Source: Annona cherimola (taxonomy: Eukaryota > Streptophyta > Magnoliopsida > Magnoliales > Annonaceae). From it: a stretch of DNA of 64,000 nucleotides. Shown piece after piece: positions 48,201 to 59,906 of this stretch (position 1 is the stretch's first letter; the number at the start of each line of letters is the position of its first letter). The notes below the pieces were generated by a model. That model had not been told where the DNA came from and made no database searches. It was given only the letters and a program-made list of their open reading frames with translations. The position numbers and the translations under genes were made by a program. Where the stretch lies: assembly GCA_030490835.1 (NCBI GenBank), contig CM059972.1, positions 11,686,264 through 11,750,263 on the forward strand. The letters run 5' to 3'.

Positions 48201-51200
48201 GCGGATATTACTAATCTAGGTTCATCTATATTCATATATGTCTTCTAACACATACAAACCTAACCCTGTTTTAGTTAATTATTACATTCCCATGCACCTA
48301 AGTAAAATAAGGTTGATAACTATATAACCGAATCATGATTACACATGATTAATAGGTATATTCCTATCCATATTAATATCCAACCACCACAAGTAGATGG
48401 AAATCTGTGCCTTATATATGGATCTCATCCAAAACTCACTCTTCCAAGCATAGATTTGGATATTAAATCAATCTACAAAATGGCCAAGCTTGCAAACGCA
48501 TTAAGCATGATAAATATAAGGATAATTCTATGCGACATAAGTTACAGTACAACTTATAATCTTATTTAAATACAAAGAAACTAAGATAACATAGTTATGA
48601 TGTCAAATCCTCCATATCTCCCACCAGAAGGAGATTTAGCCCATAAACATAATTTTAACTTCCATAAAAACCAAGTTACAATCATCCCGAGGGAGAAGAA
48701 TAAGAAAAAGAAGTAGGGAGAAGAAAAAGAGGAGATAAAACTCAATGATCTTCAATGAAACAGCTTGAATCTCCACTTATCTTCCCCTTTGGCTTGAAAT
48801 CCCTTCTTTTCTCCTTTTCCACAGCAGCCATGAGCTCTTGGGATTCTGTTTAGCAAACCATAAAATACATATTTTTCCCCCTTTGAGTTTGGACGTCGAC
48901 ACGTGCGAAAATGGCACACAAGTGGGGCGCCAATCTCTCTGGAAGCTTGCCAACTTTACTTTCTAGAATTTTTGAGAGAGGCAGTGACTTGGTGGCGGTG
49001 GCCACGGGCATGCTGGAGCCAAATTTACCTTTTGACAGCTTCAAACACTTTCTTTCTCATTCTACCCTTTTGTTCTCCCAATTTGCACATCGGTCACCAA
49101 CATTCCTATAACAAAAGCAACACAAAAACAAGTAAATGCAAACCGATATAATCTAGTAAATCAAAATGATCTAAAATAAAATGATTTACACTCTGTTTAA
49201 CTAGAAATGCATGAAAATTTCACATTATGTAAGGAACACACAAATGATGAAAACTAATGCAAAACTTATGCAAATTTACATGTTTCTCTCAAACTAGCAT
49301 TCCAAATGAGTGCAAAATGAGTGTTGATAACTTTATTTTTATAAAGTTATCATGGATCCTATTATTAAGTCCAAGTCATCCATAAGTTGTGCAGCATTTT
49401 CTTATGGAAACTGCCAAAAATGAGCTGAGATTGTTAATTTGGATAAGCTACACTAGACATTAGTGGAAAACGTTGAGTGTCCAAAGTGATCTCTGCTTTT
49501 TCAAATGTTTTCCACTTGAGCAGTATTTACCTTTGAATTTTGACCTAAAAGTAGATTATGGGTGTGTTTGGGAACTAATAAAACTTTTATATGAAAAATT
49601 TTTAGTGTAAAAGTTTTTAAAATAAGAGAAAATGATGTAATCGAATAAGAGTAATAATGAGGAATAAAGAGAATAAAGTTAAAATAGATAGGTTAGTTGT
49701 GTAGAAATGATTGAAAAGTAGTGTAATTTGTATAGAAAGATGTGAAAAAATAATTAAAAATGATGTAGTTGTGGAGAGTGAAAAGTTTTAAGTTGAAAAG
49801 TTTTATAGTAAAACAAATACACCATATGTGTTTTGGGGTCGGCTTGGTTTCTCACAATGGGGCTGAAGATTTGTGTACAAGTCATATGAAATGAACCATT
49901 GTTCTGGTGTCTTTTTCCCTCAGTACGCAAATAAAGCACCAGCAGGTATCAAAGGGTAGTTCTCTAAAAATAAGGAACCAAAAGAAATTTTACTTTTATA
50001 ATTGTAGTGATTTGCTATTAGTTATTTATTCATTGTGGGGAGCCTTGGCACCGTGGAAAAAGTTGCTGCCATGTGACCTAAAGGTCACAGGTTTTGAGTC
50101 ATGGAAACAATCTCTTGCTTTGCAAGGTATGGTTGCGTACTAAATACCCAAAAAGTGTTCTGACCTTTCCTCAAATCCCATGCATGCGGGAGCTTAATGC
50201 ACTGGCTGTCCTTTCTTTGTTTTGGTTTCAGTTTAAAGATAATCAAGTTTTCTTGTGGCTTAAAATGAACTGGTAACATAATTTTGGATTGGCACATGCA
50301 GTGAAATGGTTGTGGCTTCTGCTCTTGTTGTTGTCTTCTTCAAGCATATTTTTCATAATTTTGGATTGGCACATGCAGTGCTTGGGGATAGGTGAAATGG
50401 TTGTAGCCTCAGTGTTGTTGTCTTCTTCAAGCATATTTTTCTTAGCATACGATTAAACGGGAAAGTAGTTTACGGGAGTACTTGGGGTTGGAACTTCAAA
50501 TCTTTCAAAAAAGCTACTGGAATATACTTGGTATTATGTAGAATAAAGAGAAGCGCGATGGAAAGTCTTCCATCAACTAATTTGGTAGCTAAAGCTTTAA
50601 ATGCTTTGGATGGCTGATGTTGAATCTTAGATGTTTCATATGAATATATTTGTCATCTCTAAAATAAAAGAAAAAAAAGCTTGTGATTGTCTTTGTAGTG
50701 ATAGAAGTTTTTTATGTTAAAGGATAACTGGTTTTATGTTCTGCATGCAACTTTGATCTGATGGCATATATTCTGTTTCCATTCAACATAACTGTGACCT
50801 GGCTCTGTTCTTTTTTGCGCAGTGCTCTGCCCCTTGTATTCATTTCGACAGAGCCATCCATTGAACCTTGTATTCCTTGGACTGTTTACAGTCTTCTTAA
50901 GCATAAGTGTGGGGATCGCCTGTGCTAACACGAAAGGTTGTGAGCCCTAGTCTCTCCCTCCATCAATCCCTCTCTTTCAAAATACTGTTATTGTTTTTCA
51001 TCCAAGTTGTAATCTTTGTATCTTTCTATTGATTTTAAGTTCATAATTCATTTAGATTCTGGTGGTGCAAAATTCCTGGGCATGTAAAATCCAGTATTGC
51101 ACACATTTGCAACTGACCATACGCAGTGAATTCCATTATATCCAGATCCAGTAATCTCTCCGCACCAATTACCAGAGGGCAAAGACTTGCTAAAGACATT

Positions 51201-52505
51201 AATCACTACATAACAATTGGAAAATTCTTCACGAATCACCATTCCCAACATAAAATGACACTTGACACACTTGATAGATCAGCATATTTCTGGACTGGGA
51301 CATGGGAATTGATGTGTTAATTTGGTAGCACTCTATGGATGCTCTAAACCATATGGGAGGAGACAAGGGAAGATCATTGTGATCTGCACATTTGAAATTA
51401 GCTCTTCATTGTAAAATTCATTAGAACTCTCATGGATATTTAGTTCTTCCATTGACTAGTTGTGTTTTTGTTTTCATTTTTTTTCCCCTGCTGTTATATT
51501 GCACTTCAGGAAGAATCGTGCTTGAAGCACTCATTTTAACATCTGCTGTGGTTTCTTCCTTGACTGGCTACACCTTCTGGGCTGCAAAGAAGGGCAAGGA
51601 CTTCACCTACCTTGGGCCGTTTCTATTTGCAGGACTTACTCTGCTTATTGTGACAAGTTTTGTACAGGTGAATTATTCTTGTGAAGTCAGATTACGATTC
51701 TCTATATTTCAATACTCATGTCACTGTTGTCTTTTTCAGCCAGCTTTGTTATGCAACTCGGATGAAATTCATTTGAATTTTATCACATATGATGATAGTT
51801 TTAAGAACTATTTGGCTTCTTTATAAAATATATTATACATTTCTGCAGTGATTATTTCTCTTTCTTTCTTTCCTCTGCTATTTGCATCTTATCCCATCTC
51901 ATGTATAAGTATGAGACCAAATGACATAACCAAAATAAAAAATGTCAGTCTTGGATATGTGAGAAAAGAATTCATATTTTACGATAATCACAAATGGGGC
52001 AAGGACTATGGCTTTGCTCGAGGGATTATCTTAATTTGAGTAATCAGATTTCTTGCATAGACTGTTCGATGGTAGGAACATGATTTGAATTCAGGTTATG
52101 CCATTTGTTATATTTCATTCTTTATGGCATTGTTTTTCATAGAAATCAATGTAGTTTCATTTTGAATGAATAGCCAATAATAGGCTTAACAGCAAAGCTG
52201 TATTTCATATTTGCTTGAAATTCAAGACCAGAGTAACTTCATGTGCATGCTGGTCCACAATCAGTCTTGGCCGGTCATTCTGATTTGGAAATCTGCAGAT
52301 GTTCTTCCCTCTTGGGTCAGCATCAGTTGCCGTATACGGAGGTCTTGGTGCTCTCCTTTTCGCTGCATACCTTGTTTATGACACAGACAACCTTATCAGG
52401 CGCTTCACCTACGACGAATACATCTGGGCATCAGTCACCCTCTATCTGGATATCCTTAATCTGTTCCTTCACCTGTTGCAGCTCTTGAGGAGCTCAGATG
52501 GATAG
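45267..52505 (+). CDS. LFG: LIFEGUARD / BAX inhibitor-1-like membrane protein
   Basis: Four exons: 45267-45507, 50823-50936, 51510-51667 and 52299-52505, total 720 bases and 239 residues, the usual size of plant LIFEGUARD proteins. The N-terminus is soluble and acidic, with FRWGFVRKVYGILAAQL leading into the first of about seven membrane helices. Family landmarks are LCPLYSFRQSHPLN, GRIVLEALILTSAVV, YTFWAAKKGKDFTYLGPFLF, MFFPLGSASVAVYGGLGAL, AAYLVYDTDNLIRRFTYDEY and WASVTLYLDILNLFLHLL. The family sits in ER, Golgi or vacuolar membranes, affects calcium leak and dampens cell death; in Arabidopsis some members respond to powdery mildew and ER stress. The start is chosen at the first ATG that opens the conserved N-terminus. 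The first intron is unusually long (5.3 kb) and full of inserted repeats. Confidence 0.93.
45541..45568 (+). repeat. (CT)n microsatellite early in LFG intron 1
   Basis: Fourteen or so CT units, 34 bases after the exon 1 donor. Confidence 0.85.
46194..46640 (+). repeat. Diverged direct duplication in LFG intron 1
   Basis: A block at about 46194-46400 (GACATTTCAGCC, GACATGTGGCAG, TTGAGGACTCTAATG) recurs at about 46497-46640 (GACATTTCTGCC, GACATATGGCAG, TTGAGGACTCTAATG). A weaker third echo lies near 47400-47515. Non-coding. Confidence 0.6.
46895..47369. mobile_element. MULE-like MITE with 9-bp target duplication, in LFG intron 1
   Basis: Left end GGGTGAATTCTTCATATACC and, inverted, right end GGCAAATTCCACATATACCC continue into facing arms of about 60 bp or more (TAATTCCACTTATA in both). 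It is flanked by AAAAAAATT at 46886-46894 and 47370-47378, although this low-complexity target is weak evidence. A 9-bp duplication is typical of Mutator-like elements. Non-coding. Confidence 0.6.
47880..48020 (+). repeat. Recognisable plant dispersed-repeat motif
   Basis: ACGCAAGTATACGTGCCGAT, then CAAGTAATAAAGAGTGAGCA and ATCGTTCCCACGAGGATT, is a phrase I associate with a common repeat in many plant genomes. Its class is not certain. The sequence around it to about 49000 may belong to the same insertion. Confidence 0.4.
49558..49825 (+). mobile_element. MITE, GGGTGTGTTTGG family, in LFG intron 1
   Basis: Starts GGGTGTGTTTGGGAACTAAT and ends AAAACAAATACACCATA. The interior contains AAAATAGATAGGTTAGTTGT and GATTGAAAAGTAGTGTAATT. 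One of the cleaner copies. Confidence 0.7.
50035..50215 (+). mobile_element. Au-like SINE, tRNA-derived
   Basis: GGGGAGCCTTGGCACCGTGG carries the A-box region, and GGTCACAGGTTTTGAGTC the B-box region of the internal RNA polymerase III promoter. It continues with ATGGAAACAATCTCTTGC, GGTTGCGTACTAAATACCC and GCGGGAGCTTAATGCACTGG, in the order found in plant Au SINEs. About 180 bases, moderately diverged; lies in LFG intron 1. Confidence 0.75.
50277..50436 (+). repeat. Two-copy imperfect tandem repeat in LFG intron 1
   Basis: CATAATTTTGGATTGGCACA to TCTTCTTCAAGCATATTTTT occurs at about 50277-50353 and again at 50354-50436. The second unit has a short internal insertion. Confidence 0.8.
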
Positions 52506-52860
52506 GAGTTAACTCTTTCCTTGCAGTTGAGTGTTGAATTGTAAGTAGAAGTGTAGAACTGGCCCCTTATCTTGTACGTGCTTAAAAAGAGGAAAATAAG
52601 ACGAAACAGTTGCATATGTCATCCATCAGTGCCCAGCCATCTTTCTGGTGTAGTGTTTCACATGATTGGATAGACGTCACCCTTCTCATCCGTGTGTGTA
52701 TGCTTGCCTGTAATTGGATCATGCGTCATCGTAATTGGCTCCAGCTGCTTTTTCCTGTTTTACTGAGTATTTAGCCGTTCCTTTTGGTATGGTCTATGTC
52801 TATCATCATCTTTTTTGGTGCAACTTCTGGATCTCACGTGATTTTCTGGGACATCAATTG
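52506..52860 (+). other. LFG 3' untranslated region and flank
   Basis: Balanced-composition sequence follows the stop codon. No further reading frame is recognisable before the foldback element. Confidence 0.45.
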
Positions 52861-52863
52861 CAT

Positions 52864-53173
52864 GCGTATGCTCGCGCGCACATACACCTATTTTTTATAT
52901 TTTTTTTCAAATTTTTTTTTATAAAACTGTTAATATAAGTGTATTTAACATGTGTATAAATTTTTACCATTTTTGGAGTATTTTATATATTTATTTTTTA
53001 TTTTTAAAAATCAGTAAAATGCTACTGATTTTCAAAAATAAAAAATAAATATCTAAAATACTCCAAAAATGGTAAAAATTTATACACATGTTAAATACAC
53101 TTATATTAACAGTTTTATAAAAAAAAATTGAAAAAAAAATTAAAAAAAGGAGTGTATGCGCCCGGGAGCATGC
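52864..53173. mobile_element. Foldback MITE, near-complete hairpin
   Basis: Arms of about 140 bp are almost perfect inverted copies around a tiny loop at about 53020 (AATCAGTAAAATGCTACTGATT). The outer ends GCGTATGCTCGCGCGCACAT and, inverted, GCATGCTCCCGGGCGCATAC match well. AACATGTGTATAAATTTTTA is shared with sister elements in the window. Non-coding. Confidence 0.75.
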
Positions 53174-53429
53174 AGTGCATCCGTTCATTTCTTTTAGGAT
53201 AATTTAAGAAAGGGAAGAGTCAAGGAAAAGTGGTGATTTTCACATCATCGAGGTTTTTTTTATCCTAATGAAGAAAAGGTAACAGTCAAAAAAGTGACCA
53301 TGAAAATTCAAGATTTCATTCAGTCCTATGTTCAAGTGGCCAAGAAATCGTAGTCTTACTCTTTATTATTATTAACTTTGGTTCCGCTTTAGTAAAACTT
53401 CCCTTCTCTGTCTTTTCATTTTGAAAATC

Positions 53430-54200
53430 TTAATAGTTGATGTAAAATTCACTTCATTTATTGTGTTTAACATCATTTCTTGTATTTTGGAAATTTTTTT
53501 ATTTGTTCGATATTACTGTGGATGGGTCCCATTGAAAATCAACATAACAAAATAGTTTAACATTATCAACTTTAAAGTTGTATTTTGAACATCTAAACCA
53601 TCTAAAATATCATTTATACATGAATAGATAATCCTATAAAATATTATTATATTCCGATACATGTGTAAATAAATCTAAGTATTTTTTATAATTTACATAT
53701 GAATAGGATTATTTTTCAACAAATGCGGTTCATAAACATATTTGATTGAGGTAAAATTTAGTCTTGTAGATAAACAAATAGTGTTAATTACAATAAGAGA
53801 TGAGATCCCCCGCTCCCCTCCAGCCAGCCGTGAGATCCATTTTTTTTTTATTTTTTTGACTTTTTATTGTATTTAACCTATAAATTAATTTTTATCATTT
53901 TTAGATGCTTTTAGGTGTTTTTTTATTTTTAAATATAGTGACATTTTCGTACGAAAATATTACTATGTTTAAAAATAAAAAAAACTTAAAAGCATTTCAA
54001 AATGGTAAAAATTGGTTTATATGTTAAATACTAGCTCTATATATTTATAAAAAAATAATAAAAAAATGAGTCCCACAGCCAGCTGCATGGGGTGTCATGT
54101 GGCCGGCTGCATAAGATTTTATCTCATACAATAAATGGATTAGATTTTACATTGAAGATTAAAATCTTAAAATTTTGAGAGGTTATGTGGAGCCAAGCAA
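53430..54200 (+). repeat. Dispersed repeat, copy 2, interrupted
   Basis: Matches 43240-43760 up to about 53796, then resumes at about 54127 (ACAATAAATGGATTAG against CAATGAGTGGATTG). The extra piece between is a separate inserted element. Confidence 0.65.
53797..54126. mobile_element. Foldback hAT-type MITE with 8-bp target duplication
   Basis: Flanked by TACAATAA at 53789-53796 and 54127-54134. The ends share TGAGAT in inverted orientation, and the arms pair around the palindrome TTTTCGTACGAAAA near 53950. The interruption of the dispersed repeat shows the insertion boundaries independently. Non-coding. Confidence 0.7.
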
Positions 54201-54461
54201 CTTATGATTATTGATGAAAAGCTAGGACTACATTCTTGACCATTGCGAGGTTCCACGGCAACTTTTGCATGAATGTTTTTTTGACATACTTAACGCAAAT
54301 TCAACACTAGAATCAAATAAATAAATAAATAAATAAATCACATTCAACCCGGCATGTTGGGCTTCCAACCGTAGGGAGCAGCCGCAGCTATCATTAAATG
54401 AATTGTTGATGGGTGGGAAACTGGAAAATCTGAAATCATATGCATGGGTAAGGGGTTAAAT

Positions 54462-54735
54462 TTTTTTTTTTTTTTTTAAAAAAAAGAGTTCTCACTCTTT
54501 ATTGTACACCTTTTGATATACTTCGACATTTCAACTACCTTTTTTTTTTAATTATTAATCATACATTCTACTCGTATTTCACATTTTTTATGCAATTAAT
54601 TTATCTATTTTATGTTTATTCCTTTTTACTCCTAATTATTATCTACATCATGTCACATTATTTTATCACTTCCATAAAAAATTTTCCACAAGTTCTTTTT
54701 CACTTCTTTTTTTACCTCATACCCAACAGACCCTA
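54462..54735 (-). mobile_element. MITE, GGGTGTGTTTGG-related
   Basis: Contains CTCACTCTTTATTGTACACC, TTTCAACTACC and CATCATGTCACATTATTTTA, in the reverse orientation, ending CCCAACAGACCCTAAAT. The left end is lost in a poly-T/A run. Confidence 0.5.
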
Positions 54736-55243
54736 AATGCCATTTATGGGCCAAAGCATATGAACTATGATGTGCTAGTTAAGGCCGAGATGCTCCTCAA
54801 CTCGGATTTGCTTAATCTGTTGAGATATGGTCGGGTTTTGTTGAGGCTTTGTATAATCTGCGTCCCGGTATGTTCATGTAACGGTAGAAATGATTCTCGA
54901 ATCATCTTTTCTTTTTATTATTGGTAAATCATCTATTTTTAATTTATTCAAATGTTTTGCTCATGATATTCTAATAAATATTTTATATATTATTCATTAG
55001 GGCATTCCAGTCTTTTACCCATTTTTTCAGTATTTCAACTTCAGCCATTTATCAATTTTAAGCAATTTTAAATCATTTATTTAGCTATGCTCACCGTTAA
55101 GTCACTTGTCAACCATTAGCCAATAAGCTGCAGCAAAATCCAACAAAGCCTAAAAGCACTTTATTAAATCCTCTTTTTCAGAAGAGATGACATTTTTGTG
55201 ACTACCCAAATGGAATGATAACTTAATTAATCAGATGAATATT

Positions 55244-55515
55244 AGGGTGTGTTTGGCAAAAAACTGTAGCTAAAACTTTTCATTATCTGTAATTATCTTA
55301 TTTTTAATTATTTTTTATATTTTTCTATATGACTATCTTACTTTTTAATCATTTTACGCACCTACCTACATAACTAACATATCTATTTTAATTTTATTTT
55401 CTTTATTCATAATTATTACCTCTATCATATCACATTATTTTCTTTCAATTCAAAAAATTTTTACACTAAAAATTTTTCAATCAAAAATTTTATCATTTTT
55501 CAAACACAACAAAAG
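55244..55515 (-). mobile_element. MITE, GGGTGTGTTTGG family
   Basis: Left end AGGGTGTGTTTGGCAAAAA, right end TTTTTCAAACACAACAAAA. The interior has CTAACATATCTATTTTAATT. Confidence 0.7.
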
Positions 55516-55568
55516 TTTTGTATTCTTCTTATGAGAGATACCTGTAAGTTTTTTCAAGCCACAGTCTA

Positions 55569-55857
55569 CGGGTATGTTTAGTTGGGGGTAAAATTTTTTG
55601 ATGAAAATTTTTTAAGGTAAAAGTTGTCAAATTGGTAGAAAATTATGTGATATGACAAGGGTAACGATAATGTATATAAAAAAACTAAAGTTAAATAGAT
55701 GGTTGCTGGGATAGTTGTGTGGAAATAATCGAAAAGTAAGGTAATTTATATTAAAAAATGTAAATAAAAATTTTAAAAATAATAATTACAGAAAGTAAGA
55801 AGTCTTTTATTAAAAAAATTTAGTTGAAATTTTTTTTTAGCTAACCAAACACGCCCT
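55569..55857 (+). mobile_element. MITE, GGGTGTGTTTGG family, both ends intact
   Basis: Left end GGGTATGTTTAGTTGGGGG and right end TTTAGCTAACCAAACACGCCC are inverted matches. It lies only about 55 bases from the previous copy. Confidence 0.7.
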
Positions 55858-55869
55858 TTTAAGGGGATC

Positions 55870-56570
55870 TATCAGCTAAACCAAAGAAAGAAAGAAAAAA
55901 AAGGGATGGGGGGCAAGTGCAATCAATTAAGTGTTGGCACATGCACGAGAACCAAGGCTTTACGTGGGGGAAAGCAACATGTAGGGTGTACTTTTGATTA
56001 TTATTTCTTGTTTTCAGCTTCTCGGTGCATTTGCTCTCACGGGTTTTGCGTCCACCACTCACAACATGCACGTCTCACGGATGTCCCATGTACGTATTCT
56101 TTTTATTTTTGCTCTCCAACACCATATCTTTAATTTTTGGTGGTCGAACTAGTGGGGATCACATGCATGCAATGTAATTGAGATTGCGTGCTTCTTAAAG
56201 CCAGAAACACGCAACACACAATAGTTCCATCGTTGAGGTTGTTTTTATTTGACCACATAAGCACATTTATCAGTATTCCAGAGCTTGGTCGTGTGCTACG
56301 TTTAGAAATTTTGGCTTAGGGGACGGCTGAGATCAAACCATTGCCTGATACTCGGGAGAGTAATGGAATGCAACACCCGAAACCACCACTACTGTAGCCT
56401 GTAGTTGGGTCGCGCTTAATTAAGTTGCGCTAATTAATTTAAGGATTATTTGCATTTGCCTCCTCATCATTTTTAGCAAAAAAACTATTATAATCAACTT
56501 CCACTTGATTTCATTACCCACCTTGACCAAATAGTTATGGCAAGTATTTGAATTTTTTTTTATTATAATC
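55870..56570. other. Gene-free stretch
   Basis: Short open frames on both strands around 55860-56133 have no recognisable content. Nothing else seen. Confidence 0.4.
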
Positions 56571-56577
56571 AACCAAC

Positions 56578-56855
56578 GCCTCCGTGTGTTTCTGACAATG
56601 AATAAAATTTTTGATAAAAAGTTTTTGAGAGTAGAAGTTGTAAAGTGATGTGATGTAATAAGATTAATGATGAAGAATAAAGAATATAAAGTTAAAATAG
56701 ATAGATTGGTTATGTAGATAATTGTTTAGAAATGATTGAAAAGTAGGATAGCTATATAGGAAAATGTGTAGAAGTGATTAAAAAATAAAATAGTTGTGGT
56801 AAGTAAAAAGTTTTAAATTGACATTTTTTATACATTGACAAACACATTTGATGTT
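56578..56855 (+). mobile_element. MITE, GGGTGTGTTTGG family
   Basis: CCGTGTGTTTCTGACAATGA at the left and CATTGACAAACACATTTGA at the right. The interior has AAAATAGATAGATTGGTTAT and GATTGAAAAGTAGGATAGCT. Confidence 0.6.
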
Positions 56856-57039
56856 TACAACTCAAGTATGTCAAATAAATATTTTCCAATCTTGTTTAAA
56901 AGGCAAAAATAAAAGATATTACTCATGAAGTGAGAGGCAAACTCCTCAAATCGGGACTTACTTAGACATCTCCTGATTAAGGCACGAACTTTATGGACCA
57001 AATTAGTCTGACGCTAACAATTTTGAAATTTTTTTAACT

Positions 57040-57235
57040 TAAAGTGTGTTGGAATCCCTAGAGTTGCAAAGGTGAAAGTAGGATAGTATAATAAGATTAA
57101 TTATTAAGATCAAAGAAAATAAAATTAAAATAGATAGGACAATTACAAAGTGAAAAAATCATTGTAATATAAAAGTAATAATAAAAAATAGAATAGTTAA
57201 AATATAGGAATATATTAAAAGGTGAGAATTTTTTC
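57040..57235 (+). mobile_element. Partial MITE of the same family
   Basis: AGTGTGTTGGAATCCC and AAAATTAAAATAGATAGGAC are recognisable. The right part is rearranged. Confidence 0.4.
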
Positions 57236-57239
57236 CCCC

Positions 57240-58714
57240 TTTACATGTTACCCAAAGAAAACCTAGATTACAACCTGTATTTTGTAAATTAATTAAACGT
57301 AAACGTTGTAAAATAGCAAAAAAGTAATATAGACCGGAGAGGTGGAATGGAAATTTTTCTTTTGGGGGGATTATGTGTCTTCTTCCCTTCAATTTTCCAG
57401 AAGTTTTTGGGGGCATCCGGCAGGTTAAAACTAGTCTCCAAAAATATGAAAATTAAGTGCAACGAACGTTTATTTTTATTAAAGGGATGAGTATCAAACA
57501 CCTTATTGGACCGCCTTATGTTGGTCCTTCATCTATCTGCCTGTCTCATTTATGAGCCTTTCCTATCATGTGAGCACATGTTCGATAAAGCAGTCTCAAC
57601 GGATCAGATTCTCTGCATTTCTAAATATGAGCCTAAAAAAAGAGTTGCATTTTTGTAAGCGCTTGATATGTGTGGGTTGTGTAGGCATACCTTTTGTTTT
57701 GTCTCAAAAATCTTACAGTTTGGGAACCTTCCGTCATGGGCCGTGCATGATTAGCACGAGCAGAGAATCTAATGCCTTGCCAAAGCACAGCTTTAGCCTT
57801 TTGTCTATAGAGCAGCTGATTTCGGACGGCCAATAATCATTCTCTGGCCTGTCAATCTAAATCTCGAACCGTCCAATGCCACGAGATTGGAAGGCAAGTG
57901 CATGTGTCCAACACTCTACTTTGGACCAAGAGTAAAAGATGGAAGAGCTGAATTCTCTTCTCATCCAAAAAGTGTCTTTTTTTCTATCAAAAAAAAAAAG
58001 TGTCTTTTTTTTTATTTTATTTTAAAAACGATAATGCTCTTGACTGTTCGATAGCTGATATGCGAGGGAGGAATTACCTGGAAGTTCCATTCCAATAACA
58101 TAAGCCGGGAAACAGAGAAAAGGCAATGGCCTCAATTTGATTATGAACCATAAATAGTGATTTGTGCCATTTTCAATCTCTAATTTGATGAAATTAATCT
58201 TTTTTAGTTAATGGATAAGAATATTATTTAGCCAACTTGATGAAAATTGGAGGTTGGATAAAATTTGGATGCATAGATATCTAATATTTAAGACCCTTGA
58301 AAAGAAACAACATTAAGTCTTGAGTATTTTAAAAATTATGCAATAATTATGTAATAAATTGAGAAAACAAAGGTTTAGCAAAGACTTACACCTCTACGTG
58401 TATTTACAACTTATCCTAAAAAATGGGCTAAAAAGTCTCTTTCATAAGATTTATCAAATGCAATTTTATTTTCGGCGCATAAAATAAGTTGCAAGTGTAG
58501 AAGGAAATCCAAATTAAAAATTTTTAAAATAACCTGATGACGGGAATTGGTGAGGGATGGTGGACCGTTATAAATGAAAATACATAAGAGCTCTTTCTCA
58601 CCAATTTAATGGGGTCCGAACTCAAATCGAGTAGCCGAATATCAAGCTGCTAAGTAGTTCCCCAAAAGGGCATCTGAAATTGGAATTGGAATATTGAAAA
58701 CTTCTTTAAATCAT
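57240..58714. other. Gene-free stretch
   Basis: Mixed AT-rich sequence with a more balanced patch at 57500-57950. The 94-codon open frame there shows no domain. No repeat could be defined. Confidence 0.4.
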
Positions 58715-58722
58715 GCCTTTGG

Positions 58723-59671
58723 TAGGGGTGCAACTCGGGTCGGGTTATACCGGGTTGGAGCGAACCCAAACCCTAAGCCAACCGGGTTGAAGTAAACCCA
58801 AACTCAAACCCTAAGAATTTAATCCGGGTTCGCATTGGTTTTGGTTTGGTTTCAAGTTAGAATTCGGGTTACCAAAAAACTGTTTTTTTCCAAATTTAAT
58901 TGTAATCTAAAAGAAAATTATTGGAATATACATACCTGTGTTTATGAAGTTAAGTCTCACGCTAAATTCTGCAACATCATGCTGAATTCTGCAATATTCT
59001 TTGAATGAACTCTGCAAGCAATTTTTCAACACCCTATAGACACAAATAAATCGCAAATTAGTTAGTTTTATGACTAGTTGGTCATTTTTATTTAATAGCT
59101 AATGGAAATGACTCAAGTTTAGCAAATAGAAAATGAACATATCATACAAACTATTGTAGTTGAAACTAAACATTATCATACAAATTGCTAAAATAGAAAT
59201 TGACCACTTGTCATACCAATAAACTTAAAATATGAATCAAATTTATACTACAATTTGAAATTCAAACTAACAGATTTCTCATACTAACAGAAAGTATGAT
59301 ATAAAATAGATTTATCATGCCAACTTAAATTCAAACATAATTCACATAACAGTTATTCAAAGCAACTAAATCCAAATACACTAAGTATAATGGTTCAACA
59401 TTCCAATCTATTGATACACTGGCCACCTATATATTAATATTATAAAAAAACATGTATAATTTATGAAAAAATTATATAAATTATACCGGGTTCGGATCGG
59501 GTCGGGTTTTTGTTACCGGGTTGGTGCGAACCCAGGTTTGGTTTCGGGTTTCTACGAGTCGGGTTGAAACCAAGTTTATTTTTGAAAAAAATCTAAAAAA
59601 TAAAACTCATTTTTAGTTTTGGTACCGGGTCAGGCGGGTTCGGACCAACCCGGTACCAAGTTGCACCCCTA
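58723..59671. mobile_element. hAT-type non-autonomous element, 949 bp, with 8-bp target duplication
   Basis: Terminal inverted repeats TAGGGGTGCAACT and AAGTTGCACCCCTA, extended by G/C-rich subterminal motifs (CGGGTCGGGTT, GGGTTGG, AACCCGGTACC) in both orientations. Flanking sequence is GCCTTTGG at 58715-58722 and GCCCTTGG at 59672-59679, 7 of 8 identical. The interior is AT-rich and non-coding, so it depends on a transposase from elsewhere. Confidence 0.75.
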
Positions 59672-59906
59672 GCCCTTGGACAGTTACTGCGGGCGTTGTC
59701 GCCTGTCAGTTTGATTTTTGTGGTTTAATACTCTGGCTGTGTTTTGATACTCAAATCTTGAAACGTGGCATTCGACACCTCAAATCACCCTACTACTGGC
59801 ACCCCAGAATTTAATTTTCTCTGGGAATCTTGACTCGAACATTCCAACTTTGGAATTATATATTTTTTATTTTACTTGTTTAATTCTAGCAAGTACACGG
59901 ATTTAG

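Noticed and set aside
50035..50110. Possible tRNA gene
   Set aside because: The A- and B-box-like sequences belong to a SINE. The fragment does not fold into a full cloverleaf and lacks an acceptor stem partner.
54318..54345. CRISPR-like short repeat array
   Set aside because: It is a simple AAAT microsatellite with no spacers, in a eukaryotic genome.
57552..57836. 94-codon plus frame in the right-hand gene desert
   Set aside because: No homology that I recognise, an overlapping minus frame of similar length, and no promoter or intron signals.
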